This document shows positions 30,583 to 40,265 of a stretch of DNA of 64,000 nt, in pieces (position 1 is the first letter of the stretch; every line of letters begins with the position of its first letter). This stretch comes from Bartonella sp. HY038 (lineage in GTDB: Bacteria > Pseudomonadota > Alphaproteobacteria > Rhizobiales > Rhizobiaceae). The notes under the pieces are model-generated. The model was not told the origin of the DNA. It searched no databases and worked only from the letters and a program-made list of their open reading frames with translations. The position numbers were made by a program, and so were the translations under genes. The stretch covers positions 1,612,001 to 1,676,000 of the forward strand of contig NZ_CP059725.1 of NCBI RefSeq assembly GCF_014117425.1. Reading direction: 5' to 3'.

Positions 30583-31362
30583 ATGAAAATCGCAACTTGG
30601 AATATTAATGGCGTAAAAGCACGAATTGAGAACTTGCTTGTTTGGCTTAAGCAAGATGCACCTGATATTGTGTGCTTACAAGAAATAAAGAGCATTGACG
30701 AGGCTTTTCCACGTTCCCAGATTGAAGCTCTTGGCTACCATGTCGAAACTCATGGGCAAAAAAGCTTTAATGGCGTGGCTTTATTATCCAAAAAATCCCC
30801 AGATGAAGTTCTACGCGGACTACCAGGCGATGAAAGCGACGAACAGGCACGATTTATTGAGGGGGTATTTTCGACCTCTACAGGTTCTATTCGTATTGCT
30901 AGCCTATATTTACCCAATGGTAATCCTGTTGATACAGAGAAATATCCTTATAAATTAGCTTGGATGGAACGTCTTGCAAACCTAACAAAAGACCGACTTA
31001 CCTTTGAAGAACCTTTCATCCTTGCTGGCGACTACAATGTTATAACTAACCCTATTGACGCTAAATCGCCTGAAAAATGGACAGATGACGCCTTGTACCT
31101 ACCACAAACAAAGGCCGCCTTTCGTAAAATTATCAATTTAGGCATGCAAGACGTTATTAGACTGGCAACCAATGATAAGGTTTTTAGTTTTTGGGACTAC
31201 CAAGCTGGTGCATGGCCGAAAAATGAAGGTATCCGCATTGATCATTTCCTAGCATCACCCGAAGCGATTGATAAAATAACGGCCTGCGGAATAAGCAAAA
31301 GCCTTCGCGGTTGGGACAAGCCGTCCGATCACGTTCCGGTATGGATTGATATCAAAGACTGA
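30583..31362 (+). CDS. xthA: Exodeoxyribonuclease III (AP endonuclease)
   Basis: A 259-residue metal-dependent nuclease of base-excision repair. The EEP-fold marks are W-N-I-N-G-V-K-A-R near the N-terminus, Q-E-I-K (metal-binding Glu), L-A-G-D-Y-N (Asp/Asn pair), R-I-D-H-F-L and the catalytic S-D-H-V-P-V at the end. ATG at 30583 has AAGGA upstream. It is transcribed away from rpsL; in many relatives rpoC would be on this side of rpsL. Confidence 0.95.
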   Translation: MKIATWNINGVKARIENLLVWLKQDAPDIVCLQEIKSIDEAFPRSQIEALGYHVETHGQKSFNGVALLSKKSPDEVLRGLPGDESDEQARFIEGVFSTSTGSIRIASLYLPNGNPVDTEKYPYKLAWMERLANLTKDRLTFEEPFILAGDYNVITNPIDAKSPEKWTDDALYLPQTKAAFRKIINLGMQDVIRLATNDKVFSFWDYQAGAWPKNEGIRIDHFLASPEAIDKITACGISKSLRGWDKPSDHVPVWIDIKD

Positions 31363-31469
31363 TAAAAGCAGACAATGTCTTGCTTAACGTCAAAACGGTT
31401 AAATAACTGGCTTCCATAAAAATTGCACTACCGTCGCAACGTAAATACTAAAAACACAAAGGAATTACA

Positions 31470-32147
31470 GTGCGCAGATCAGAAGTAGTTTTAGAGTTTG
31501 GCTTATTTGACAACCCAATTTCACCCAAAGAAATATCAGAACGGCTTGACATAAAACCTTACACAGAAATGGAAAAGGGCGGGAAAAATCCGAAAAATGT
31601 TGTTCCAAGAACAAATTTATGGATTTATCAAACAAGCGCCCTTCCCACACTTGAAGATGAGTATATCGAATTTATTTCAATATTTAAAAGTAAATGGCGG
31701 CTATTAAAAGAAATTACAAATGAAGGTGGCAATGTTGAGATATCGATAATTGTAAATATATTGGATGAATATCCCAGCATAATAATACCAAAAGCATTAA
31801 TACAAACAGCCAGTGAATTTAGGTCATGCATAGATATAGCATTTTATGACTATATTAATGATGATGATGAAGTCTCAAAAGTAAAACTAGACTTTATAGA
31901 TATTCAAAAATCGTCCCAATTAAATATCAATTCGGCCATATCTTCGGGTTGGCTTGAAGATATAGGCAAAGCGTGGGATAAATTAAAATTAGTACCAATA
32001 AATTCCAACACACATAAGAACAAACTTATAATAAATGTGAATAAGAAAGTTAGATTGCCATCGGGTTACATCACCAATGAAATTGTCAATGAATTAGCAA
32101 ACTTAAATCTAGATATTGAGTTAAAATATGTTGATCTATATGAATAA
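31470..32147 (+). CDS. DUF4279-like protein
   Basis: A 225-residue soluble protein. The start is GTG with AAGGA 6 bases upstream. The first 125 residues fit DUF4279: a strand L-E-F-G-L-F-D, P-K-E-I-S-E-R-L-D-I-K-P, then R-T-N-L-W-I-Y-Q-T, a helical region, and a strand pair ending in I-D-I-A-F-Y-D. The last 50 residues (S-G-Y-I-T-N-E-I-V-N-E-L-A then D-I-E-L-K-Y-V-D) resemble the end of the same domain again, so this could be an incomplete tandem. Function is not known; such proteins are often single genes in accessory positions. Confidence 0.65.
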   Translation: MRRSEVVLEFGLFDNPISPKEISERLDIKPYTEMEKGGKNPKNVVPRTNLWIYQTSALPTLEDEYIEFISIFKSKWRLLKEITNEGGNVEISIIVNILDEYPSIIIPKALIQTASEFRSCIDIAFYDYINDDDEVSKVKLDFIDIQKSSQLNINSAISSGWLEDIGKAWDKLKLVPINSNTHKNKLIINVNKKVRLPSGYITNEIVNELANLNLDIELKYVDLYE

Positions 32148-32632
32148 AACTTTGACATAAATTTATAAGATTAGCAGTAGTATAGATAATCAAATTCAAA
32201 CGCCACGCCAAACACCCAATGCAAGACAAGTGAAAAAACCTTACAGAAAAAAACGGCAGTCTATCACTGTTTCTACAAAGGTTTATTAGGCAGGCCATTT
32301 CTGACAATTACCATTGGCAGATAAATTTACACAGTACAACAAAAAAGCAACCACTCTTACACTTCATGGTTTATGCTCCATTGGTTATAACCTGTTTAAA
32401 ATAAAAGGATTCGATAGTTAAAAAAATATAGCTATATTGCGGCTATCCACCGCACTTATATCAACAAGTTATAATGTATTTAATCTTATTTAATCCCTGA
32501 TATTTAGCGCTAGGGCATATTTATTTTTTTTAAAGGGCTTATTTTTCTTTCACAAATGTGCCACTATTTTTCTAAGGCTATACGTCTTTAAACAAAATGA
32601 ACACTTTGATCGTCATATTTAGGAGGAAATTC
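32148..32632. other. Intergenic region upstream of gltI
   Basis: About 485 bp, AT-rich, with no supported gene. It should hold the gltI promoter, but I cannot place its boxes with confidence. Confidence 0.4.
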
Positions 32633-33538
32633 ATGAAAAAGGCACTTATCGCCTTCGCAGCTACAACCCTATTAGGTCTTAGCACTGCGGCACAGGCACA
32701 AACTGCTGACACTCTTGAAAAGCTTAAGCAAACAGGTGAAGTCACTTTAGGTGTGCGCGAATCTTCTGGTCTTGCCTATACATTAGGCAATGGTAAATAT
32801 GTCGGCTTTCATACCGAAATGGCAGAACGTATCATTGACGACATCTCAAAAAAAATTGGCAAGCCCTTAAAAATTAATTATTTACCAATTACTTCAGCCA
32901 ATCGTATTCCGCTTGTACAAAATGGTACTTATGATTTTGAATGTGGCTCAACCACCAATAATCGTTCACGCGCAGACGAAGCTTCTTTTGCCTATACCAC
33001 CTATGTAGAAGAAGTAAGAATTGCAGTTAAGAAAGAATCTGGAATTAACTCGATTAACGACCTTAACGGTAAAACCGTTGCTACCACTACTGGAACGACC
33101 TCCGTGCAAACCTTGCGCCGTAACCAACGAGCTGAAAATATTCGCTTCAAAGAAATGCAAGGTAAAGATCACGCCAACAGTTTCCTTTTGTTAGAAAGCG
33201 ATAGAGCGGATGCATTTGTTATGGATGGCTCCATTCTAGCTGCCAATATCTCCAAAGCTAAAAATCCTGCCGACTTTAAAATTCTAGATGAAGTTTTGTC
33301 AGTTGAGCCTATAGCGTGTATGCTGCGCAAGGGTGACGATAATCTTAAAAAGGAAATTGATGAAAGTATTGTGCGCCAAATTACAGATGGTTCACTTGAA
33401 AAGCTTTACAACAAGTGGTTTCTTGAGCCAATTCCACCAGCAAATGTTATTGTGAATCTCCCACTTTCTGCAAGCACGCGTAATGCGTGGGAGCATCCTA
33501 ACGATAAGCCTATGGAAGATTATCCAGAAAATAAGTAA
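32633..33538 (+). CDS. gltI: Glutamate/aspartate-type ABC transporter substrate-binding protein
   Basis: A 301-residue periplasmic binding protein of the polar amino acid type. The signal peptide M-K-K-A-L-I-A-F... is cleaved after A-Q-A near residue 22. The mature domain has G-V-R-E-S-S-G-L-A-Y, F-E-C-G-S-T-T-N-N-R and K-T-V-A-T-T-T-G-T-T, as in GltI. ATG at 32633 has a strong AGGAGG ribosome site; the longer frame to 32597 is rejected. The membrane and ATPase genes follow in the same direction after an unusual 928-bp gap. Glutamate/aspartate is inferred from overall similarity. Confidence 0.85.
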   Translation: MKKALIAFAATTLLGLSTAAQAQTADTLEKLKQTGEVTLGVRESSGLAYTLGNGKYVGFHTEMAERIIDDISKKIGKPLKINYLPITSANRIPLVQNGTYDFECGSTTNNRSRADEASFAYTTYVEEVRIAVKKESGINSINDLNGKTVATTTGTTSVQTLRRNQRAENIRFKEMQGKDHANSFLLLESDRADAFVMDGSILAANISKAKNPADFKILDEVLSVEPIACMLRKGDDNLKKEIDESIVRQITDGSLEKLYNKWFLEPIPPANVIVNLPLSASTRNAWEHPNDKPMEDYPENK

Positions 33539-33549
33539 AATTAATTCCT

Positions 33550-33581
33550 TGCTAAAAGGCAGTTTACGCTGCCTTTTAGCA
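33550..33581 (+). other. Perfect stem-loop after gltI
   Basis: Thirteen-base arms TGCTAAAAGGCAG / CTGCCTTTTAGCA around a six-base loop, 11 bp after the gltI stop. A run of A rather than U follows, so it is more likely a 3'-end protecting or partial-termination element that keeps gltI mRNA in excess over gltJKL. Confidence 0.7.
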
Positions 33582-34466
33582 AAACACTAAGAAACAGCCA
33601 TATCTAACTGTATTATATAACAATATTAACCTAAAGCTTGCCAGTAATTATTAAAGCTGATGCGAAGCTAAAAGGGGCTATATTAGTTAACTGTTGTATG
33701 ATTAAAATTAATAAAATCAATTAATAACATAGACTTAATCAGCCAACTTAACCTTAGAAATATTAAACTTGAAAATTTAGCACTCATATTATATAAGGTT
33801 CAATGTTCTAATGAGGATAAGGAACTGTTCTTTCAAATGAAATGATATAAAAATAACTCGGTGAAAGCTGATGCTGCATCAAGAATGATGCTCAGAATAT
33901 CTGACTTAATTGGTCTTTGTAGAGCCATTACTATAATTTTATAATGATTTTCAAAGCTATTAAGTTATTTCTAATTGAACAGGCAAAAGTTTTCCTACAT
34001 TGTTGGTTCTCTTAAGGTAGTACCGCAATTTATTGTGTAGTTTTATTTCAATTAATAGTCCCTGCATCAAAGCATTTTAACATTGTAATTAGTATGTTTT
34101 GAATTGTACTTTTTAATCCTGCCAACCATTAAATGTTGAAACAGATAAATAGCATAAGGGATATTGATAGACCATACTACAATGAATTTATAAGTGCTAG
34201 CCATAGGTGAATTTTATTCTCCACTGGCAACCTATTGGCACTTTTTAGCTTAAATATGTCGTTGAATTTTATGGCTTTGTGTAACCGATTTCACCCTTTA
34301 AAGCAGTTAGATATTGCTTTTATGACAGAGGTCACTCCAATTTTAGTTAAACTAAAATTGATAAACCCCATAAAATCAAAGAAATATAATGTTTTTTTCC
34401 TTTAAAACATTATGAAATATCAAAGTTAAAAATGAAGTTTCGTTTTTAACACAGTGGAGCAGCTCA
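33582..34466. other. Unusually long gap between gltI and gltJ
   Basis: About 885 bp without a supported gene on either strand; all frames are broken by stops. It contains an inverted repeat (34338-34360) about 105 bp before gltJ. A second promoter for gltJKL within it is likely. Confidence 0.5.
34338..34360. repeat. Inverted repeat upstream of gltJ
   Basis: Perfect 10-base arms CAATTTTAGT / ACTAAAATTG with a three-base spacer TAA. It may be an operator or small hairpin upstream of gltJ. It is too AT-rich to be a good terminator. Confidence 0.45.
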
Positions 34467-35258
34467 ATGGCGCTTGATTTTAGTTTTTTGTGCAAGGATA
34501 CAGCCGATCCGATATCTTCTGCATCAACCATACCAGGATGCTTTGGTAATCCTAATGACTTCACACAGACCTATATGGATCTGCTTGTAACTGGCTTTAT
34601 TAATACGGCCATTCTATCTGTTAGCGCCCTCTTGGTTGCTATCGCATTGGGCTTTGTTATAGGCACGATGCGAACGCTTCCCAATAATCCCGTATTGAAG
34701 TTTTTAGCTACTTGCTGGGTAGAAATATTTAGAAATATTCCTATCCTTGTCATGGTTTTTCTTTGTTATTTTGTTTTGCCTGATATTATCTTGCCATTAA
34801 AAGATTTTGCCAAGTCCCACGATAATTTCGGCCTATTTTTGGTAGTGATCGCCCTTGGATTATTTACCTCGGCACGTATTGCCGAGCAGGTAAGGGCTGG
34901 TATTATGTCCATTTCCACCGGTCAACGCTATGCAGCTCAAGCTTTGGGCTTTACGACATTTCAAACATATCGCTACATATTACTGCCACGCACTCTACGT
35001 ACCATTATGCCACCTCTTACGTCTGAATCTATGGGTATCGTCAAAAATTCGGCGGCGGCAATCGGTGTCTCAATCGCAGAGTTAATGGCTTTTTTAAATA
35101 ATACCGTAGAACAAACCAATCGTAGCTATGAAGTATTTATTATCGTAACAATCCTTTACGTGTTGTTAGCCCTCATTATCTTTTTTGTTATGACCTTAAT
35201 ACAACGCTCACTCCGTATTCCCGACAATAACAGTTCTGCCAAAGCGGAGGAGGCTTAA
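34467..35258 (+). CDS. gltJ: ABC transporter permease GltJ-like
   Basis: A 263-residue inner-membrane permease of the His/Glu/Gln/Arg/opine type. About five helices; the EAA loop that contacts the ATPase is in A-A-Q-A-L-G-F-T-T-F-Q-T-Y-R-Y-I-L-L-P. The N-terminus has a 35-residue polar segment before the first helix. ATG at 34467 has GGAG 9 bases upstream. The next gene starts 4 bp after its stop. Confidence 0.85.
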   Translation: MALDFSFLCKDTADPISSASTIPGCFGNPNDFTQTYMDLLVTGFINTAILSVSALLVAIALGFVIGTMRTLPNNPVLKFLATCWVEIFRNIPILVMVFLCYFVLPDIILPLKDFAKSHDNFGLFLVVIALGLFTSARIAEQVRAGIMSISTGQRYAAQALGFTTFQTYRYILLPRTLRTIMPPLTSESMGIVKNSAAAIGVSIAELMAFLNNTVEQTNRSYEVFIIVTILYVLLALIIFFVMTLIQRSLRIPDNNSSAKAEEA

Positions 35259-35262
35259 TATT

Positions 35263-35967
35263 ATGACTTTCCTCGATTTTCTTTATGATCACGGTATCAA
35301 TTTACGCTTTAATTTTTCTTTCGTAAGTTGGGACTTTTTTAGCAATTATCTTTTAAGAGGCTTACAATTTAGTGTTACAATGACAATTGTTGCAACACTA
35401 TTTGGCGTAATTTTTGGCACATTACTTGCCCTAGCCCGCCTATCTCGTTTTGCACCATTATCTATGTTAGCAACCTTTTATATCACTGTAATGCGATCAA
35501 TTCCGCTGGTTTTGGTTATTTTATGGTTTTTCTTAATTATTCCGGCCATTATAGGTACGAGTATCGATGTCTACTGGTCGGCACTCATAACCTTTTCCGC
35601 GTTTGAAGCTGCATATTTTGCTGAAATTATGAGAGCTGGTATTCAATCCATTTCGCGGGGACAGTTTCAGGCTGGCGAAGCACTTGGCATGACCTATTGG
35701 CAAAGAATGAAAATTGTTATCCTACCTCAAGCATTCCGTAACATGCTGCCAGTATTGTTAACGCAAGTTATCATTCTTTTCCAAGACACTTCTCTTGTTT
35801 TTGCCATAGGCGGCTATGATTTATTAAAAGGCTTTACCATTGCTGGCCAAATCTATAATCGGCAAACAGAAACTTATATTTTAGCCGCCCTCACCTATTT
35901 CGTTATTTGCTTCACACTTTCACTTTGTGTCAAGCAACTACAAAGAAGAATTGCAATTATTCGCTAA
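35263..35967 (+). CDS. gltK: ABC transporter permease GltK-like
   Basis: A 234-residue second permease subunit with the EAA motif in G-E-A-L-G-M-T-Y-W-Q-R-M-K-I-V-I-L-P-Q-A and the pore segment F-Q-D-T-S-L-V. It forms a heterodimer with the upstream permease. Packed between gltJ and gltL with almost no spacing. Confidence 0.85.
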   Translation: MTFLDFLYDHGINLRFNFSFVSWDFFSNYLLRGLQFSVTMTIVATLFGVIFGTLLALARLSRFAPLSMLATFYITVMRSIPLVLVILWFFLIIPAIIGTSIDVYWSALITFSAFEAAYFAEIMRAGIQSISRGQFQAGEALGMTYWQRMKIVILPQAFRNMLPVLLTQVIILFQDTSLVFAIGGYDLLKGFTIAGQIYNRQTETYILAALTYFVICFTLSLCVKQLQRRIAIIR

Positions 35968-35982
35968 TTGAAGGAAAAACTA

Positions 35983-36738
35983 ATGTCCTCTACTCATTCC
36001 CATATGATTGAGATGAAAAATGTCTCTAAATGGTACGGGCCATTCAACGTCTTAAAAGACTGCTCAATGAATATTGACAAAGGCGAGGTTGTGGTTGTTT
36101 GCGGTCCATCAGGCTCTGGTAAATCAACATTGATTAAGACTATCAACGCTCTTGAGCCCTTCCAAAAAGGTGAAATTTGGATTAACGGCACTGCTGTTCA
36201 CAGTAAGCAAACAGACTTACCCAAATTGCGTAGCCGCGTTGGCATGGTCTTCCAGCATTTTGAGCTGTTTCCGCATTTGTCAGTTTTAGATAACCTTACC
36301 ATCGCGCAGATTAAGGTTTTAAAGCGCAATAAGGCCGAGGCCGAAAAAAAAGCATTAATTTATCTTGATCGTGTTGGCTTAATCGAACATAAAAACAAGT
36401 TTCCTGGTCAACTTTCAGGTGGACAACAACAGCGCGTTGCTATCGCTCGTGCTTTGACCATGGACCCAATTGTTATGCTGTTTGATGAACCAACATCGGC
36501 ATTGGACCCTGAAATGGTTGGTGAAGTGCTTGATGTTATGATTAGCCTTGCCAAAGAAGGTATGACCATGATTTGCGTCACCCACGAAATGGGTTTTGCC
36601 CGCAAAGTATCAAACCGCGTCGTTTTTATGGATAAGGGTCAAATCTTAGAAGATTGCAGCAGTCAAGAGTTTTTTGATGATGCAAGCGCAAGAACACCGC
36701 GCGCCCAAGACTTTTTATCAAAAATTCTTAATCATTAA
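35983..36738 (+). CDS. gltL: Amino-acid ABC transporter ATPase GltL-like
   Basis: A 251-residue ATPase of the polar amino acid importer. Walker [11 protein letters not shown]-loop in V-F-Q-H-F-E-L-F-P, signature L-S-G-G-Q-Q-Q-R, Walker [10 protein letters not shown], and the switch His in V-T-H-E-M. ATG at 35983 has AAGGA upstream; TTG 35968 is rejected. A strong terminator follows 28 bp after the stop. Confidence 0.92.
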   Translation: MSSTHSHMIEMKNVSKWYGPFNVLKDCSMNIDKGEVVVVCGPSGSGKSTLIKTINALEPFQKGEIWINGTAVHSKQTDLPKLRSRVGMVFQHFELFPHLSVLDNLTIAQIKVLKRNKAEAEKKALIYLDRVGLIEHKNKFPGQLSGGQQQRVAIARALTMDPIVMLFDEPTSALDPEMVGEVLDVMISLAKEGMTMICVTHEMGFARKVSNRVVFMDKGQILEDCSSQEFFDDASARTPRAQDFLSKILNH

Positions 36739-36766
36739 CGTCCATAATAATATTCCCATTTTCTAC

Positions 36767-36804
36767 AAAACGCCGTTTATGATTTACTTCATAAACGGCG
36801 TTTT
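36767..36804 (+). terminator. Terminator of gltJKL
   Basis: A perfect 16-bp stem AAAACGCCGTTTATGA / TCATAAACGGCGTTTT with a six-base loop, whose 3' arm ends in four U. It lies 28 bp after gltL. The A-run on the 5' arm means it could also work in reverse. Confidence 0.85.
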
Positions 36805-37225
36805 CTATCTATAGAAATCGTAATAGCTTTTTTTTGAAACTTGATGCAAATCGTCGAAAAAACAATTGAAACACCATCATAACTTAGGCAAATATTAGGG
36901 CTGTTAATTATTATCCAATTCAATACGCTCTTATTAAACAAATAGCTATAATACTAATTTTTGATGTTACATAATATCATAAAGTCAATTTGAAGTCTGT
37001 CCGATAACGTCATATTAAATAGCTATTATTCCAAATATGTTTTTATTTATTGCTTGCCTATTACCACAACGTCTTCATAGTATTACTATAATCACATGAC
37101 TGACTATAATCATGACTATATTAAACCGCCGCAAAAATTATTCATTTTCAAACTTTTGAATACATCGAAAAATGTCATTTTAAAATAGTATTTATGGCAA
37201 GAATATAAATCATAAAGGATATAAT
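36805..37225. other. AT-rich intergenic region
   Basis: About 420 bp with no gene, hairpin or repeat that I can support. It precedes two unrecognised genes. Confidence 0.4.
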
Positions 37226-37762
37226 ATGAAATATAAATTAGCAAATATTGACGATGATTTTGATGAAATTGTATTTAGAAATGCTATTGCAAATGACCTT
37301 AGAAAGTTTGATGAAGAAGCAAGCTATTCATTTACAGATATTCAGATAATTTTTGTAGCTATGATTATAGATTTATCATCTTTGTTTCCCAATAACTTAT
37401 TAGAATATCTCGATGTAGCGATTAAAAATCGCTTAGGAGAAGTAAGTGATGACATCAGAGCTGAAAAACGTAATGAATTAAAAAAAATTATAGATTCCAA
37501 AAACTGCCCGCGAGATATCTATATACGCGGTTGGCTCATATATTTATATTTAAATGAATATAGCCAAATATGCGGCAGTGACATATGTATGTATTTAGAC
37601 CATATAGAATATTTTGAGGAGCTTGATCCTGACATCTATATTGATTTAGACCAAATATGCTTTTCATATTATTATGACAAAAAAAATAAAATCAATCCGT
37701 TGATCAAATTGAGCCACAAACTTACAGGACGAATGGAAGCGCAAACCACACCTCGCAATTAA
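37226..37762 (+). CDS. Unrecognised acidic, helical protein
   Basis: A 178-residue soluble protein without signal peptide or membrane helix. AAAGGA lies 8 bases before the ATG, a good ribosome site. It is rich in Asp, Ile and Tyr, with helices likely in residues 20-65 and 75-115 and an acidic Y-L-D-H-I-E-Y-F-E-E-L-D-P-D-I-Y stretch. No domain is recognised. Size and acidity are like polymorphic-toxin immunity proteins, but no toxin gene is adjacent, so this is only a guess. It lies 64 bp before another unknown gene in the same direction. Confidence 0.55.
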   Translation: MKYKLANIDDDFDEIVFRNAIANDLRKFDEEASYSFTDIQIIFVAMIIDLSSLFPNNLLEYLDVAIKNRLGEVSDDIRAEKRNELKKIIDSKNCPRDIYIRGWLIYLYLNEYSQICGSDICMYLDHIEYFEELDPDIYIDLDQICFSYYYDKKNKINPLIKLSHKLTGRMEAQTTPRN

Positions 37763-37826
37763 TGATATAAGAGTAAATTAAAACGAATAAAAAATTTATT
37801 TTTTTGTATTTCTTGAAAGAATAGTC

Positions 37827-38483
37827 ATGGAAAGTAACATTTTAACACTTAAAGCTACTTTGATGCAACCCATAGATGAATTCTTAAAGATTAATAATCT
37901 ACCTGACAGGTTTATATTAGATAGATATCTTTTATGGGGTGGGAATGAAGGTGAATTTAATACGAAGCCTTTTCATGTTTCATATAATGCTATCGGTTGG
38001 AATGAAAATCCTCCTTTTGGCTATACCATTGAATTACTAGATCTAAATTCTTTAACTTTGCCTATGGCCAAAAGCATTACGTTAAGTGTTGAAGATAATT
38101 GCCTTACAGAAATCATACTTCGATTATGCTATAACAACTACTTAGATGACATCAAAGCTATGACCAATATGATTGACATTTCCTTTCGAAAAGCTGGCTA
38201 TCAGCTTAAAGAAAGCCAAAAAAAAATGACTGAGGATAGCTTTGCGGCTGATCGCTCCGAAGGAAGCCTTACTTATAGCAAGTGGGAAATTGCTGGCAAG
38301 CAAGATAAATGCCGTTATATCTTACAAGTTAACGAAACTGATAGCTATAGTGACCCCAAAAAATATAGCCTTGTTTTTAAAGCACAAGTTATAACAGAAA
38401 CAATGCGACAAACTTTTGAAGCACGAAAAGCATATAGGCTAGAAATGCAAAAAAAGATGAACGAAAATTTATCTAAAAATTAA
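37827..38483 (+). CDS. Unrecognised soluble protein
   Basis: A 218-residue soluble protein without membrane segments. Aromatic and Gly-rich region at residues 30-65 (L-L-W-G-G-N-E-G-E-F then A-I-G-W-N-E-N-P-P-F-G-Y), a mixed alpha/beta middle, and a charged helical tail rich in Arg, Lys and Glu. The ribosome site is weak. No family recognised. It may form a pair with the preceding gene; both are AT-rich relative to the transporter genes beside them. Confidence 0.55.
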   Translation: MESNILTLKATLMQPIDEFLKINNLPDRFILDRYLLWGGNEGEFNTKPFHVSYNAIGWNENPPFGYTIELLDLNSLTLPMAKSITLSVEDNCLTEIILRLCYNNYLDDIKAMTNMIDISFRKAGYQLKESQKKMTEDSFAADRSEGSLTYSKWEIAGKQDKCRYILQVNETDSYSDPKKYSLVFKAQVITETMRQTFEARKAYRLEMQKKMNENLSKN

Positions 38484-38959
38484 AAGCAATTGATCTATTA
38501 ATACTTTGACTTCGATTATGTTTTAATATTCAAGACCAAGTTTTAATCTGCGGCTGCAGAAAGCTTGCCAAGGTACCTATTGCAAGGTCAAAAAACGGTG
38601 AAATATTTTTAAAAAATGCCCCTTACCTATTCGCCACTCATGAAAATCGCCGATGAGTATAATTGGCATATCTAAGTAATTTAAAGAAAGTGGCGGATGG
38701 AATACGATAATTTTTTTGAAAAATTGTAGCTATTGCACACCCTATTACAAATAAGATCAGCGTTGCTAGCGATATTATAATGCAATTGCAAGCAAGCTCT
38801 AAAACCTTGCCAATAGGTTTTCTTGTCTTACAATGCGAATTTATTCAACCGATTTTTTGTTGCTTTGCGCTGCATATTTAATGATAAGTCTAATTTCATA
38901 TCAAGCTACGCCTAGACCAAACTTAACGAAAGCGCCATTATTATAAACACCGATTAGCA
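38484..38959. other. Intergenic region
   Basis: About 475 bp without a supported gene. A small hairpin AAAACCT / AGGTTTT is at 38801-38821. Nothing else stands out. Confidence 0.4.
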
Positions 38960-39007
38960 AGAGTGCTATTTGTTGATATGACAAAAAATAGCACTCTCTG
39001 TTTTTTT
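38960..39007 (+). terminator. Stem-loop with U-run
   Basis: Perfect 12-bp stem AGAGTGCTATTT / AAATAGCACTCT (38960-38971, 38986-38997), then CTG and seven T on the plus strand. The direction suits a plus-strand transcript, but it also lies just past the minus-strand LLM gene and may separate both. Confidence 0.65.
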
Positions 39008-39019
39008 GACAAATTACCG

Positions 39020-40036
39020 TCAGCCAAGCTCTGGTGCAATATAACGCAAGATAGATTCAATCACATGGGTATTATACGCCACCCCCAATTGATTGGGAAT
39101 GGTCAGCAATAAAGTATCGGCTTCCTTAAGTGCTTCATCTTGTGCCAATTGCTTAATAAGTGCTTCTGGCTCATCAGCATAGCTTCTACCAAAGACAGCG
39201 CGAGTGCTTTCACCAAGATAGCCAAATCTATCACTATCATCGCGTGTACGACCAAAATAAAGCCGATCTTCATCACTTACCAATGGGAAAATACTGCGGC
39301 TTACCGACACGCGCGGTGTAAAACCATGCCCAGCCTCAGCCCATGCAGCCTTATAGGTGCGTATTTGCTCCGCCTGCTGAACATGAAATGGCTTACCATT
39401 TTCATCATCTTTCAAGGTAGAACTTTGTAAATTAAAGCCCATTTTCGCCGCCCAAACCGCGGTTGAATTGGAACCTGCTCCCCACCAAATACGGCGTTTC
39501 AAGCCTTCTGAATGAGGCTCCAATCGCAATAATCCTGGCGGATTTGGAAACATTGGCTGCGGATTGGGCTTGGCAAAACCAACTCCATCAAGTAAATTGA
39601 AAAACTCCACACCATGACGGCGCCCCATATCGGCATCGCTTTCACCTTCACGTGGTTGATAGCCAAAATAACGCCAACCATCAATGACTTGCTCTGGTGA
39701 ACCACGGCTAAGACCAAGCTGTAAACGACCACCAGAAATAAGATCAGCCGCACTAGCATCTTCCACCATATAATGGGGATTTTCATAGCGCATATCAATA
39801 ACCGCTGTACCTATCTCGATACGTGATGTTTTAGCCGCAATTGCACTTAAGAGTGGAAATGGTGATCCTAATTGATGCGCAAAATGGTGAACGCGTGAAT
39901 AAGCACCGTCCGCCCCAATTTCCTCAGCCGCAACGGCAAGGTCTATGGTTTGTAACAAAACGTCAGAAGCGTTGCGTGTACCCGAATGTGGATCATCGCG
40001 CCAATGGCCAAAGGATAAAAAACCGATCTTTTTCAT
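39020..40036 (-). CDS. LLM-class flavin-dependent oxidoreductase
   Basis: A 338-residue luciferase-like TIM-barrel enzyme. The N-terminus G-F-L-S-F-G-H-W then A-E-E-I-G-A-D-G-A-Y-S-R-V-H-H-F, the T-S-R-I-E-I-G-T-A-V strand and the G-G-R-L-Q-L-G-L-S-R-G-S-P flavin-binding segment are typical of the single-component luciferase-like family. ATG at 40036 has AGGAG 7 bases upstream. Substrate unknown. It is not obviously in an operon. Confidence 0.88.
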   Translation of the reverse strand: MKKIGFLSFGHWRDDPHSGTRNASDVLLQTIDLAVAAEEIGADGAYSRVHHFAHQLGSPFPLLSAIAAKTSRIEIGTAVIDMRYENPHYMVEDASAADLISGGRLQLGLSRGSPEQVIDGWRYFGYQPREGESDADMGRRHGVEFFNLLDGVGFAKPNPQPMFPNPPGLLRLEPHSEGLKRRIWWGAGSNSTAVWAAKMGFNLQSSTLKDDENGKPFHVQQAEQIRTYKAAWAEAGHGFTPRVSVSRSIFPLVSDEDRLYFGRTRDDSDRFGYLGESTRAVFGRSYADEPEALIKQLAQDEALKEADTLLLTIPNQLGVAYNTHVIESILRYIAPELG

Positions 40037-40180
40037 ATTATATACTCCTAAAGAGCATAGGCTCTTGTTGACTATAGAATAATGGCGCTAACACTTAGAA
40101 ACAAGAGCGTTAACATCGGAAAACTCCAGACAGATTGTTCACAAAACGGCAACAATTGGTAAAACTATAAAGCATAGCTC

Positions 40181-40229
40181 TAAATAAAAAATCCAGCAAT
40201 AACCGCATTTACGCCGTTTATTACTGGAT
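40181..40229 (-). terminator. Terminator of the padR-methyltransferase operon
   Basis: ATCCAG / CTGGAT and AATAA / TTATT arms form a stem with one mismatch (40191-40229), followed on the minus strand by TTTTTTATTT. It lies 36 bp after the methyltransferase stop. Confidence 0.8.
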
Positions 40230-40265
40230 CAATATTAACTATAAGCACGAAAGACGAGCTATCAA

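Noticed and set aside
30355..30695. Minus-strand frames upstream of and across the xthA start
   Set aside because: They overlap the xthA start on the opposite strand, lack ribosome sites and have random composition.
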